Assembly (NCBI GenBank): GCA_047629975.1
Contig: JBLHUT010000061.1
Location: 1 to 14,000, forward strand
DNA length: 14,000 bases
Reading direction: 5' to 3'
DNA from: JBLHUT01 sp047629975
GTDB lineage: Bacteria > Pseudomonadota > Alphaproteobacteria > Rhodobacterales > Rhodobacteraceae
Shown here: positions 1 to 5,669 of the stretch, piece by piece
Layout: each line of letters opens with the position of its first letter
Position numbering within the stretch: the stretch's first letter is position 1
Program-made: the position numbers and the translations under genes
Notes under the pieces: model-generated
Database searches by the model: none
Seen by the model: only the letters and a program-made list of their open reading frames with translations
Told to the model about the DNA's origin: nothing

Positions 1-362
1 TGCGTCAACCCGGTGCCGGTGCCCGCGCCCTGTTCGACAAGCTCGGCGCAGAACACGACCTTTCCAAGGCGATCATTCTGCCAAAACCCGCACATACCGA
101 AACCGATGCCGCATCGGCCGTCGCATCGGGCGAGGCCGATGTTGCCTTTGGACTGCTTGCAGCAGCCGCCCAGTTCCGGCTCGGGTTTGTGCCTCTTGCC
201 CAAGAGCAATTCGACCTGCTGATTGATCGGTCTGCCTATTTCTCACCGCCGGTGGAGCGCCTGATTGACTTCGCGCGGACGCCCGCGATGAACGCCAAGG
301 CGCAGCAGTTAGGCGGGTATGACATCAGCGGGCTGGGGCAAGTACGCTGGAACGCGCGCTGA
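1..362 (+). CDS. Molybdate/tungstate-binding-type (PBP-like) domain protein, C-terminal part
   Basis: The reading frame is open from the left edge (codons begin at base 3) and ends at a TGA at 360-362, giving 119 residues of a protein whose start lies outside the window. The visible part reads RQPGAGARALFDKLG, then PAHTETDAASAVASGEADVA, then FGLLAAAAQFRLGFVPL and, near the end, a GGYDISGLGQVRWN tail. These are hallmarks of the PBP-like domain (COG1910/PF12727 type) found at the C-terminus of ModE-like or excisionase-type helix-turn-helix regulators and in stand-alone molybdate-binding-like proteins. The gene converges on the tupBCA tungstate importer, with only 13 bases between the two stop codons. 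That placement suggests it senses the oxyanion and controls the importer. The DNA-binding half, if any, is not visible, so the regulatory role is inference. Confidence 0.8.
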   Translation, partial: RQPGAGARALFDKLGAEHDLSKAIILPKPAHTETDAASAVASGEADVAFGLLAAAAQFRLGFVPLAQEQFDLLIDRSAYFSPPVERLIDFARTPAMNAKAQQLGGYDISGLGQVRWNAR

Positions 363-373
363 TCACGGCGCGC
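354..373. repeat. Short GC inverted repeat between convergent genes
   Basis: GCGCGC at 354-359 and GCGCGC at 368-373 are separated by 8 bases and span the end of the plus-strand PBP-like gene and the short gap before the tupA stop codon. The repeat could form a 6-bp stem on either strand, but no U-tract follows, so it is at best a weak transcription barrier. It is the only structure I see in the 13-base convergent gap. Confidence 0.25.
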
Positions 374-375
374 CC

Positions 376-1209
376 CTATTGAGCCGCCGCATTGGGAAAG
401 AAAAGCTGTTGTCCGTCACGGGTGAAACCGGCAATCGCGGCCTGCCCTGCGGCAGAAATCACCCAGTCCACGAAAACCTGCCCAAGTTCGGCCCTGACGT
501 TTGGATGCTTTTCAGGGTTGACCAGTATGATCCCGTATTGATTGAATAACCGGGCATCGCCCTGCACCGCGATCTGAAAATCGCCCTTGTTGCCAAACGC
601 AGTCCAGGACGCCCGATCGGTCATGATATAGGCTCCCATTGCCACGCCCAGATTAAGCGTGGCGCCCATGCCCGACCCTGTTTCGCGGTACCAGCCACCA
701 GACGCCCAGGCAACATCAACCCGCGCCTGCTGCCACAGACCAAGCTCGGCCTTGTGGGTGCCGCTGTCATCGCCGCGTGACGCAAAAGCGGCCTTGGCTG
801 CTGCGATCCGGGTCAAGGCGTCAACCACATCAACTGTCCCCGCAACACCAGCTGGATCAGACGGTGGGCCGACAATGACAAAGTCGTTATACATCACGTC
901 AAAACGCTTAACACCGTCACCCGCCGCCACGAACGCCTCCTCCGAGGCCTTCGCATGCACGAACAAAACATCCCCATCGCCGTTCGCGGCATTCCGGATG
1001 GCCTGACCCGTGCCAACCGCAACGACACGCACATCAATTCCGCTTTGGGCGGTAAAAATTGGCAAAATGTAATCAAAAAGCCCTGAATTCTGTGTCGAGG
1101 TTGTCGACTGGAGCAATATGAAACGGTCGTTGGCCTGCGCGGGGGCGCCCCCCACAGCAAGGGCAATGGCCAGAACAGCAGATCGGATCAGCATCGAAAA
1201 ACACAACAT
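376..1209 (-). CDS. tupA: Tungstate ABC transporter substrate-binding protein TupA
   Basis: Predicted periplasmic binding protein of 277 residues that captures tungstate for the TupBC importer. A signal peptide covers about residues 1-26, with likely cleavage after APAQA, just before NDRF. The mature N-terminus carries LLQSTTSTQNSGL (residues 32-44), the TTTS-type oxyanion-binding motif of TupA, followed by VGTGQA at 65-70, which matches the second conserved binding loop. Length and motif order fit TupA (COG2998) rather than ModA or PstS. The ATG at 1209 follows a GAGG sequence about ten bases upstream; a second Met at residue 6 has no comparable ribosome site. It is the last gene of the tupBCA set, two bases after tupC. 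TupA is the most diagnostic of the three Tup proteins. A related oxyanion such as molybdate cannot be excluded from sequence alone. Confidence 0.88.
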   Translation of the reverse strand: MLCFSMLIRSAVLAIALAVGGAPAQANDRFILLQSTTSTQNSGLFDYILPIFTAQSGIDVRVVAVGTGQAIRNAANGDGDVLFVHAKASEEAFVAAGDGVKRFDVMYNDFVIVGPPSDPAGVAGTVDVVDALTRIAAAKAAFASRGDDSGTHKAELGLWQQARVDVAWASGGWYRETGSGMGATLNLGVAMGAYIMTDRASWTAFGNKGDFQIAVQGDARLFNQYGIILVNPEKHPNVRAELGQVFVDWVISAAGQAAIAGFTRDGQQLFFPNAAAQ

Positions 1210-1211
1210 TT

Positions 1212-2018
1212 TCAGGAACCCTCGTCAGAATGTGTAGCCTCAAGGAAAAGTCGTCCCTCGAGCCATGCTTGTGCCGCAGCAGAGCGCGGCGTGTTCAGAA
1301 CCTGCTCGGCCGGACCGGCCTCGGCCACCTGACCGGCATGTAAAAAAACGATATCGTCGGCAATGCGTTGCGCCTGTCCACGATCATGGGTGACCAGAAC
1401 AATCGTGATCCCCGCCGCATGCGCCTGCGCAATCAGCGCCTCGACATGCGCTGTAGACGCCGGATCAAGGCTTGAAGTCGGCTCGTCCAGAAACAGGACC
1501 TCCGGGGCAAAAATAAGCGCGCGGGCAATGGCCAGCCTTTGCTGTTGCCCCCCCGAAAGCACCCGCGCGGGGCGCTCTGCCAGATCTGTCAGCTGTGCCT
1601 GCTCCAAAGCTTGCGCCACGCGCCAGGCTTGTGCACGCCCCCAAATGCCACGGATCATCAGCGCGAACCGCAGATTCGCGGCAACAGAGCGGCGCAGCAT
1701 AACAGGTTTTTGGAACACCATCGCCTGTGCGCTGCGGGCTGCGCGGTCAAGCGGACGGCCCCGCCACATCACATCCCCCGACGTCGCCGGAACAAGACCG
1801 TGCAGCAGCCGGAGCAAAAGGCTTTTGCCGCTGCCATTTGCCCCCATGATCACCGTTTTGCGCCCCGCCGTGATCTGAAGGTCGAGCCCGCGCATCAAAC
1901 GCTGCCCGCCCTGTTCATAAACGAGATTTCGCGCAGTGATCAAAAACGGAACCTGCCCGGCAGGTCCACGATCAGGCGGCGTTGTGGCGACAGTTTTTCG
2001 AAGGGCCATATCAAGCAT
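1212..2018 (-). CDS. tupC: Tungstate ABC transporter ATP-binding protein TupC
   Basis: ATPase of the tungstate importer, acting at the cytoplasmic face of the inner membrane with the permease TupB. In this 268-residue protein the ABC motifs appear in order: Walker A GANGSGKS (residues 59-66), Q-loop Gln103 (VFQKP), signature LSGGQQQR (154-161), Walker B VLFLDEP (174-180) with catalytic Glu179, and switch His211 (VTHD). About 25 residues precede the usual ABC core. The ATG at 2018 overlaps the end of tupB by 8 bases; a second ATG at 2009 is an alternative start. Tight packing between tupB and tupA, rather than the ATPase itself, sets the substrate assignment, because ABC ATPases of this type also serve other oxyanions. 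Confidence 0.87.
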   Translation of the reverse strand: MLDMALRKTVATTPPDRGPAGQVPFLITARNLVYEQGGQRLMRGLDLQITAGRKTVIMGANGSGKSLLLRLLHGLVPATSGDVMWRGRPLDRAARSAQAMVFQKPVMLRRSVAANLRFALMIRGIWGRAQAWRVAQALEQAQLTDLAERPARVLSGGQQQRLAIARALIFAPEVLFLDEPTSSLDPASTAHVEALIAQAHAAGITIVLVTHDRGQAQRIADDIVFLHAGQVAEAGPAEQVLNTPRSAAAQAWLEGRLFLEATHSDEGS

Positions 2019-2718
2019 AAGCCGCTCGTGCAGCAGAACTGCGCAGGGACATCACGAATGCATTCACAACCAAAGCCAGAAAAAGCAGAATCAACCCAAG
2101 CGCCAGCGCCAGCTCGAGATTACCCTTGGATGTCTCAAGCGCGATCGTAGTCGTCATGACCCTTGTGACATGATTGATATTACCGCCCACGATAATCACC
2201 GCACCAACCTCTGCTGTGGCCCGCCCGAACCCTGCCAGAACAACGGTCAAAAGACTGTACCGCGCATCCCACAAAAGCGCGACAATCCGGTGGATGTTTC
2301 CAACACCCAGCGACAGGAACTGTTCGGCATACTCCACAAGGATGTCGTCGATGACCTGTCGGGTCAAAGCCGCAACAATTGGCAGAACAAGGAGCGTCTG
2401 AGCCACAATCATCGCTGTTGGTGTGTAAAGAAGGCCCAAAACCCCCAACGGCCCCGAGGCTGACAACGTCATGTAAACAAGCAGACCCACAACAACCGGC
2501 GGCAATCCCATCAAAGCGTTCAAAACAAGTGTGACACCAGTGCGCCCGCGGAAATGAAAGGCCCCGACAACCGCCCCCAACGGCAACCCGATCAGGCAGG
2601 CAATCACAACAGCCGTCAGCGTCACGCGCAGCGACAAGCCGATGATCTCGAGCAGATCGGCATCCATCCCGATGATAAGACCCAAGGCAGAGCCCAAAAT
2701 CTGCAAAAATCCGTCCAA
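2011..2718 (-). CDS. tupB: Tungstate ABC transporter permease TupB (TTG start)
   Basis: Inner-membrane channel subunit of the importer, about 235 residues with several hydrophobic segments. The segment starting SLRVTLTAVVIACLIGLPLG and the loop AEQFLSLGVGNIHRI, followed by GFGRATAEVGAVIIVGGN, match TupB/ModB-type permeases; the latter contains the EAA-like coupling region contacting the ATPase. The frame stays open upstream to a GTG at 2808, which would add 30 residues (MQHKVSELRQ onward), but no ribosome site precedes that codon. I prefer the TTG at 2718 because GGGAGG lies 8 bases upstream (2727-2732) and the protein then begins MDGFLQILGSALGL, a usual TupB N-terminus. A CTG at 2721 is also possible. 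The Shine-Dalgarno sequence sits within a large inverted repeat, listed separately. Confidence 0.85.
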   Translation of the reverse strand: MDGFLQILGSALGLIIGMDADLLEIIGLSLRVTLTAVVIACLIGLPLGAVVGAFHFRGRTGVTLVLNALMGLPPVVVGLLVYMTLSASGPLGVLGLLYTPTAMIVAQTLLVLPIVAALTRQVIDDILVEYAEQFLSLGVGNIHRIVALLWDARYSLLTVVLAGFGRATAEVGAVIIVGGNINHVTRVMTTTIALETSKGNLELALALGLILLFLALVVNAFVMSLRSSAARAAYA

Positions 2719-2720
2719 CA

Positions 2721-2750
2721 GCTTTTCCTCCCGTTGACGGGAAGAAAAGC
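2721..2750 (-). promoter_or_regulatory. 14-bp inverted repeat enclosing the tupB ribosome binding site
   Basis: The arms are 2721-2734 and 2737-2750 with a 2-base centre. On the minus (mRNA) strand they read GCTTTTCTTCCCGT and ACGGGAGGAAAAGC. As DNA the dyad has one mismatch in 14; as RNA that position becomes a U-G wobble, so about 13 pairs can form with a UCAA loop. The 3' arm contains the GGGAGG that serves the TTG start at 2718, so folding would hide the tupB ribosome site. No U-run follows on either strand, so it is not a simple terminator. It may be a translational switch or, as DNA, an operator for a dimeric regulator. The pairing is directly visible; the function is inferred. Confidence 0.65.
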
Positions 2751-2789
2751 ATACAAACGCATATTTTTGCAAGTCGTCCTGTCGGAGTT

Positions 2790-2818
2790 CTGATACTTTA
2801 TGCTGCACGTGCCATCAA
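2790..2818 (-). promoter_or_regulatory. Weak candidate tup promoter with AT-rich dyad over the -35
   Basis: On the minus strand TTGATG (2818-2813) and TATCAG (2795-2790) are separated by 17 bases; each matches 4 of 6 consensus positions of a sigma-70 promoter. Transcription from here would start near 2783 and give a leader of about 65 bases that includes the tupB hairpin. A perfect dyad AAAAAT-CGC-ATTTTT at 2817-2831 touches the -35 element, as an operator might. The promoter call is weak, because AT-rich matches of this quality occur by chance. Confidence 0.3.
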
Positions 2819-2896
2819 AAATCGCATTTTTCGTGATCAAAGGCAAAACAGGCTTTGCACGGGCTATCCACTTTACCTTTGGTACCGGTCCCTAAA

Positions 2897-2924
2897 ACAC
2901 AAAAGCCGCCCCCGAAGGGACGGC
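2897..2924 (-). terminator. Rho-independent terminator of cycA
   Basis: On the minus strand GCCGTCCC and GGGGCGGC form an 8-bp stem (one G-U pair) closed by a UUCG tetraloop (2905-2924), followed by TTTTGTGTTTT. It lies 25 bases beyond the cycA stop codon and separates the photosynthesis cluster from tupBCA. Stem strength, the very stable UUCG loop and the T-run make this a confident terminator. Confidence 0.88.
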
Positions 2925-2949
2925 AATTGTACTACTGCTTGAGCAGCAG

Positions 2950-3414
2950 TCAGTTCATCGCGGGCGGAGCCAGCGAGTAGAGATAGGCATAAAGGTTTGC
3001 AGCATCATCTGCACTGCGAACCTTAAAGCTCATCTTGCCGCGCGCGCGCTTGTTTTCGGTGACCTCACGAAGATAGCCGGTCGGATCTTGAACATAGGCG
3101 ACAAAAGTCTCCTCGTTCCACACCAGAGCGTTCTCTTCGCCAGCCGTAACGATGTCTTTACCGTAACGGAAATCCTCGACAGTGCCAGCCTGACGACCGG
3201 CTATCGCATACAGGTTAGGACCTGTTTTTGAAGCACGCCCCGCAAGTGTTTCACCAGCTTCATTCTTAACAACATGGCAGGCAACGCATTGCTTGCCAAA
3301 AGCGGCCTCTCCGGCAGCAACATCACCCGCAGGCATGGCCGCCGAATGGCTCTCGGCAAAGGCCGGAGCGGCGAAAATAAGGCCTGCAGCGGCAAGTGCA
3401 AAAATATTCTTCAT
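2950..3414 (-). CDS. cycA: Cytochrome c2 (soluble electron carrier to the reaction centre)
   Basis: Periplasmic class I c-type cytochrome, 154 residues, expected to shuttle electrons from the cytochrome bc1 complex to the photo-oxidised reaction centre. A signal peptide covers residues 1-20, with cleavage after AAPAFA. The heme site is CVACH (43-47), and RGKMSF places the axial methionine at residue 128. The insertion-containing shape (NEAGETLAGR and YGKDIVTAGE regions) fits the cytochrome c2 subfamily. Start: ATG at 3414 with GAGG upstream (GAGGAAATC-ATG). It follows hemA by 168 bases, as in other Rhodobacterales clusters ending acsF-puhE-hemA-cycA. The gap holds a possible promoter, and a terminator follows the gene, so it can be transcribed alone as well as by read-through. 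It could equally serve respiration. Confidence 0.92.
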   Translation of the reverse strand: MKNIFALAAAGLIFAAPAFAESHSAAMPAGDVAAGEAAFGKQCVACHVVKNEAGETLAGRASKTGPNLYAIAGRQAGTVEDFRYGKDIVTAGEENALVWNEETFVAYVQDPTGYLREVTENKRARGKMSFKVRSADDAANLYAYLYSLAPPAMN

Positions 3415-3444
3415 GATTTCCTCATTCTGTTTTTAGTCATATGG

Positions 3445-3462
3445 CGGGGTCCACGCTCCCCG
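3445..3462 (-). repeat. Small stem in the cycA leader
   Basis: CGGGG (3458-3462 read on the minus strand) pairs with CCCCG (3445-3449) around an 8-base loop, about 30 bases before the cycA start codon and well outside its GAGG. A GGCGG/CCGCC pair overlaps as a competing fold. It is short and may be incidental. Confidence 0.25.
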
Positions 3463-3509
3463 AAAATCCAGCCGCCGGTCTTTTCGACTCTCACTGCGGT
3501 ACATCCCAG

Positions 3510-3537
3510 TAATTAGCCCAATCGTAGCTTTGGTCAA
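3510..3537 (-). promoter_or_regulatory. Candidate cycA promoter
   Basis: In the 168-base hemA-cycA gap the minus strand carries TTGACC (3537-3532), 16 bases, then TAATTA (3515-3510), a fair sigma-70-like match. Transcription would begin near 3503 and give a leader of about 90 bases before cycA. I see no TGT-N12-ACA (PpsR/CrtJ-type) palindrome in this gap, and no convincing hemA terminator. Confidence 0.42.
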
Positions 3538-3582
3538 AGAAAAAACACAAACCGGCCCGTGCGACGCATACCCCCAAGTCAA

Positions 3583-4797
3583 TTAAGCCACTGCGTGCGC
3601 CAACGCGCATTGCTGCCAAAGAACCTTGATCGCACGCACCAGATGCTCGATGTCGGCATCCGTATGAAGTGGCGATGGTGTGATCCGAAGCCGCTCTGTC
3701 CCCTTTGGAACGGTAGGATAGTTTATAGGCTGCACATAAACTCCGTGATCCTCCATCAGAATATCACTGATCTGACGACATTTCACCGGATCACCGATCA
3801 TGACCGGAATAATATGGCTCTCGTTTGGCAGATGCGGAATACCCGCGCTATCCAATGCCGCCCGCAGTTTTGCGACCTGCCGCTGTTGGGCTTCACGTTC
3901 CACGTTTGACACTTTGAGATGCGCAATCGAGGTCTGTGCCGCTGCCGCAACCGCAGGTGGTATAGCTGTAGTAAAGATGAAACCACTCGCGAAAGAGCGG
4001 ATAAAATCACACATTGCAGCCGTTCCGGTAACATAGCCGCCCATGCAGCCAAACGCCTTACCCAGCGTCCCCTCGATCAGATCAATACGGTGTGCCACAC
4101 CTTCGCGCTCGCTCATGCCGCCGCCGCGCGGTCCGTACATGCCAACCGCGTGAACCTCGTCAAGATAGGTCATTGCGCCATGCTTTTCACAAACGTCCAG
4201 GATCTCGGCAATCGGCGCCACGTCGCCGTCCATGGAATAAACACTCTCGAAGGCGACCAACTTGGGGCGATCGCCCGCGGCTGCCAATTTACGGTCAAGA
4301 TCAGCCGCATCGTTATGTTTCCAAAGGACCTTGTCAGCCCTTGAATGACGAATTCCCTCGATCATCGAGGCATGGTTCTCGCTGTCGGAAAAAATCACCA
4401 GATCCGGAATGCGCGCACCTAGCGTGCTCAAAGACGCCCAGTTGCTGACATATCCCGAAGTAAACAGCAGCGCTGCCTCTTTGCCATGCAGATCGGCCAG
4501 TTCTTTTTCAAGCAGCAGGTGATGGTGGTTCGTACCCGAAATGTTGCGCGTGCCCCCGGCCCCGGTACCACAAACCGAGATCGTGTCGCACATCGCCGCC
4601 ATCACATCCTTGTTTTGCCCCATGCCAAGGTAGTCATTGGAACACCAGACAGTGACCTCGTTGACCCCGCCTTCGGCATTGTGGTTGGTCGCGCGCGGAA
4701 ACTTTCCGGCTTTACGCTCCAGCTCGGCAAAAATGCGATAATTGCCATCTTCTTTCAGCTGTGAAAGCTCGTTTTTAAAGTGGGCCTCAAAATCCAT
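3583..4797 (-). CDS. hemA: 5-aminolevulinate synthase
   Basis: Pyridoxal-phosphate enzyme condensing glycine with succinyl-CoA to 5-aminolevulinate, the first committed step of heme and bacteriochlorophyll synthesis in alphaproteobacteria. The predicted protein has 404 residues, close to the usual 400-410. Visible family features are WCSNDYLGMG (51-60), GTGAGGTRNISGT (77-89, substrate-binding glycine loop), SDSENHASMIEGIRHS (137-152), YLDEVHAVG (211-219, Asp213 contacting the cofactor) and TLGKAFG with the Schiff-base lysine at 247. The start at 4797 (MDFEAHF) is chosen because GAGG lies 8 bases upstream; the frame is open further to 4872, but that extension (MRNYGAGSCL onward) overlaps puhE and is not family-like. 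It begins 22 bases after puhE. A second ALA synthase elsewhere in the genome is common in these bacteria and cannot be judged here. Confidence 0.95.
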   Translation of the reverse strand: MDFEAHFKNELSQLKEDGNYRIFAELERKAGKFPRATNHNAEGGVNEVTVWCSNDYLGMGQNKDVMAAMCDTISVCGTGAGGTRNISGTNHHHLLLEKELADLHGKEAALLFTSGYVSNWASLSTLGARIPDLVIFSDSENHASMIEGIRHSRADKVLWKHNDAADLDRKLAAAGDRPKLVAFESVYSMDGDVAPIAEILDVCEKHGAMTYLDEVHAVGMYGPRGGGMSEREGVAHRIDLIEGTLGKAFGCMGGYVTGTAAMCDFIRSFASGFIFTTAIPPAVAAAAQTSIAHLKVSNVEREAQQRQVAKLRAALDSAGIPHLPNESHIIPVMIGDPVKCRQISDILMEDHGVYVQPINYPTVPKGTERLRITPSPLHTDADIEHLVRAIKVLWQQCALAHAVA

Positions 4798-4819
4798 ATC
4801 GTCGTCCTCGTCGTGTATT

Positions 4820-5602
4820 CTAGTCTTTTTCAGGATTGGGAGCAGGCAAGAGCCAGCGCCATAATTTCGCATCTGGAAGCGGTACCACCATGAACCAATG
4901 CTCCAGAAGGGCCAAGGCGGTCAGGGCCGTCAGAAGGGCAAATCCGACAATCATTCCGGGACCCTCCGAAGATAAAAGCCGCTCCAGCCAGCACGCAGTT
5001 GCAAGTGTCAACAACGTGACAGAGATCGGGAACAGCCCGTTCATAGCAGAAAAACGGAAATGCGACGGCAGGTGCGCCAGCGCAGAAGGAATGAACTCTG
5101 TGTTGATCCGCGGCACGCCGAAGAACAGATTCAACTTGGCGGAGATGCGCGCCACAAACAAAAGCGCAAACGTCCAGAAACCGAACGGATTAACCGCATC
5201 CCGGGCCATCAAAGCCATGGCAACAAATGCCGCAAACAAAAGCAGCTCATGATAGGCAATCGTCCCCCAAGCCCGTAAAAACCGCTCCCATTCTGGCAAA
5301 CCCTTTGGACAATTGCGCGTGTTCGGGCCGGTAACAAGCCCCGTCAGGAACGTCATCTCGATCCAGCCCCAGATTGCGAGGGTCGAAATAAACGCCACAT
5401 AAACCGACGTCACACTATCATCATTCAACGTGTCCACGAAACCGGCAATACCCAGCAGCAGAACCGGCAGGAAAAACAGCACCGGACCAAGTGGACCGCT
5501 ACGCCCCGATGCATCACCGCGACGGATAATCAGCAAAATTATTCCAGTGGAAAACCACCACAGGAACAAGGCACTGATTGCAGCAACCCAAGGTGAGTCC
5601 AT
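4820..5602 (-). CDS. puhE: Photosynthetic complex assembly protein PuhE
   Basis: Integral membrane protein of 260 residues with about seven hydrophobic segments. It belongs to the PuhE (DUF3623, photosynthetic complex assembly protein 2) family, linked in purple bacteria to assembly or tuning of photosynthetic complexes; its biochemical action is not defined. Characteristic stretches are the N-terminal WWFSTGIILLIIRR helix and the cytoplasmic motif ARISAKLNLFFGVPRINTEF with LAHLPSHFR following. Start: the ATG at 5602 (MDSPWVAA) has AAAGGA seven bases upstream; the longer open frame to 5641 (MPQVCPVRG) lacks a site and a membrane-protein-like start. It is placed between acsF (67 bases upstream) and hemA (22 bases downstream), the standard order in this group. 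Confidence 0.9.
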   Translation of the reverse strand: MDSPWVAAISALFLWWFSTGIILLIIRRGDASGRSGPLGPVLFFLPVLLLGIAGFVDTLNDDSVTSVYVAFISTLAIWGWIEMTFLTGLVTGPNTRNCPKGLPEWERFLRAWGTIAYHELLLFAAFVAMALMARDAVNPFGFWTFALLFVARISAKLNLFFGVPRINTEFIPSALAHLPSHFRFSAMNGLFPISVTLLTLATACWLERLLSSEGPGMIVGFALLTALTALALLEHWFMVVPLPDAKLWRWLLPAPNPEKD

Positions 5603-5615
5603 TACTCTATCCTTT

Positions 5616-5647
5616 CCCCGGACCGGGCATACCTGCGGCATCCGGGG
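5616..5647 (-). repeat. Inverted repeat in the acsF-puhE gap
   Basis: CCCCGG (5616-5621) and CCGGGG (5642-5647) can form a 6-bp stem with a 20-base loop, and an inner CCCGG/CCGGG dyad competes with it. The stem abuts the puhE ribosome site (AAAGGA, 5610-5615). No T-run follows, so it is not a terminator. It may affect message stability or puhE translation. Confidence 0.3.
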
Positions 5648-5669
5648 TCAAAATATGTGATGGTCTGCA

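Noticed and set aside
354..373. GCGCGC inverted repeat as a bidirectional terminator
   Set aside because: Stem of only 6 bp and no T-run on either side; kept only as a low-confidence repeat.
1539..2463. Overlapping plus-strand frames of 203 and 175 codons opposite tupC and tupB
   Set aside because: Both are shadows of the ABC transporter genes, with no recognisable domain.
2719..2808. N-terminal extension of tupB to a GTG at 2808
   Set aside because: No ribosome site precedes the GTG, the extra 30 residues are not permease-like, and the stretch is better explained as a leader with a regulatory hairpin before the TTG at 2718.
3415..3582. PpsR/CrtJ-type TGT-N12-ACA site in front of cycA
   Set aside because: I looked for the palindrome and did not find a matching pair with correct spacing.
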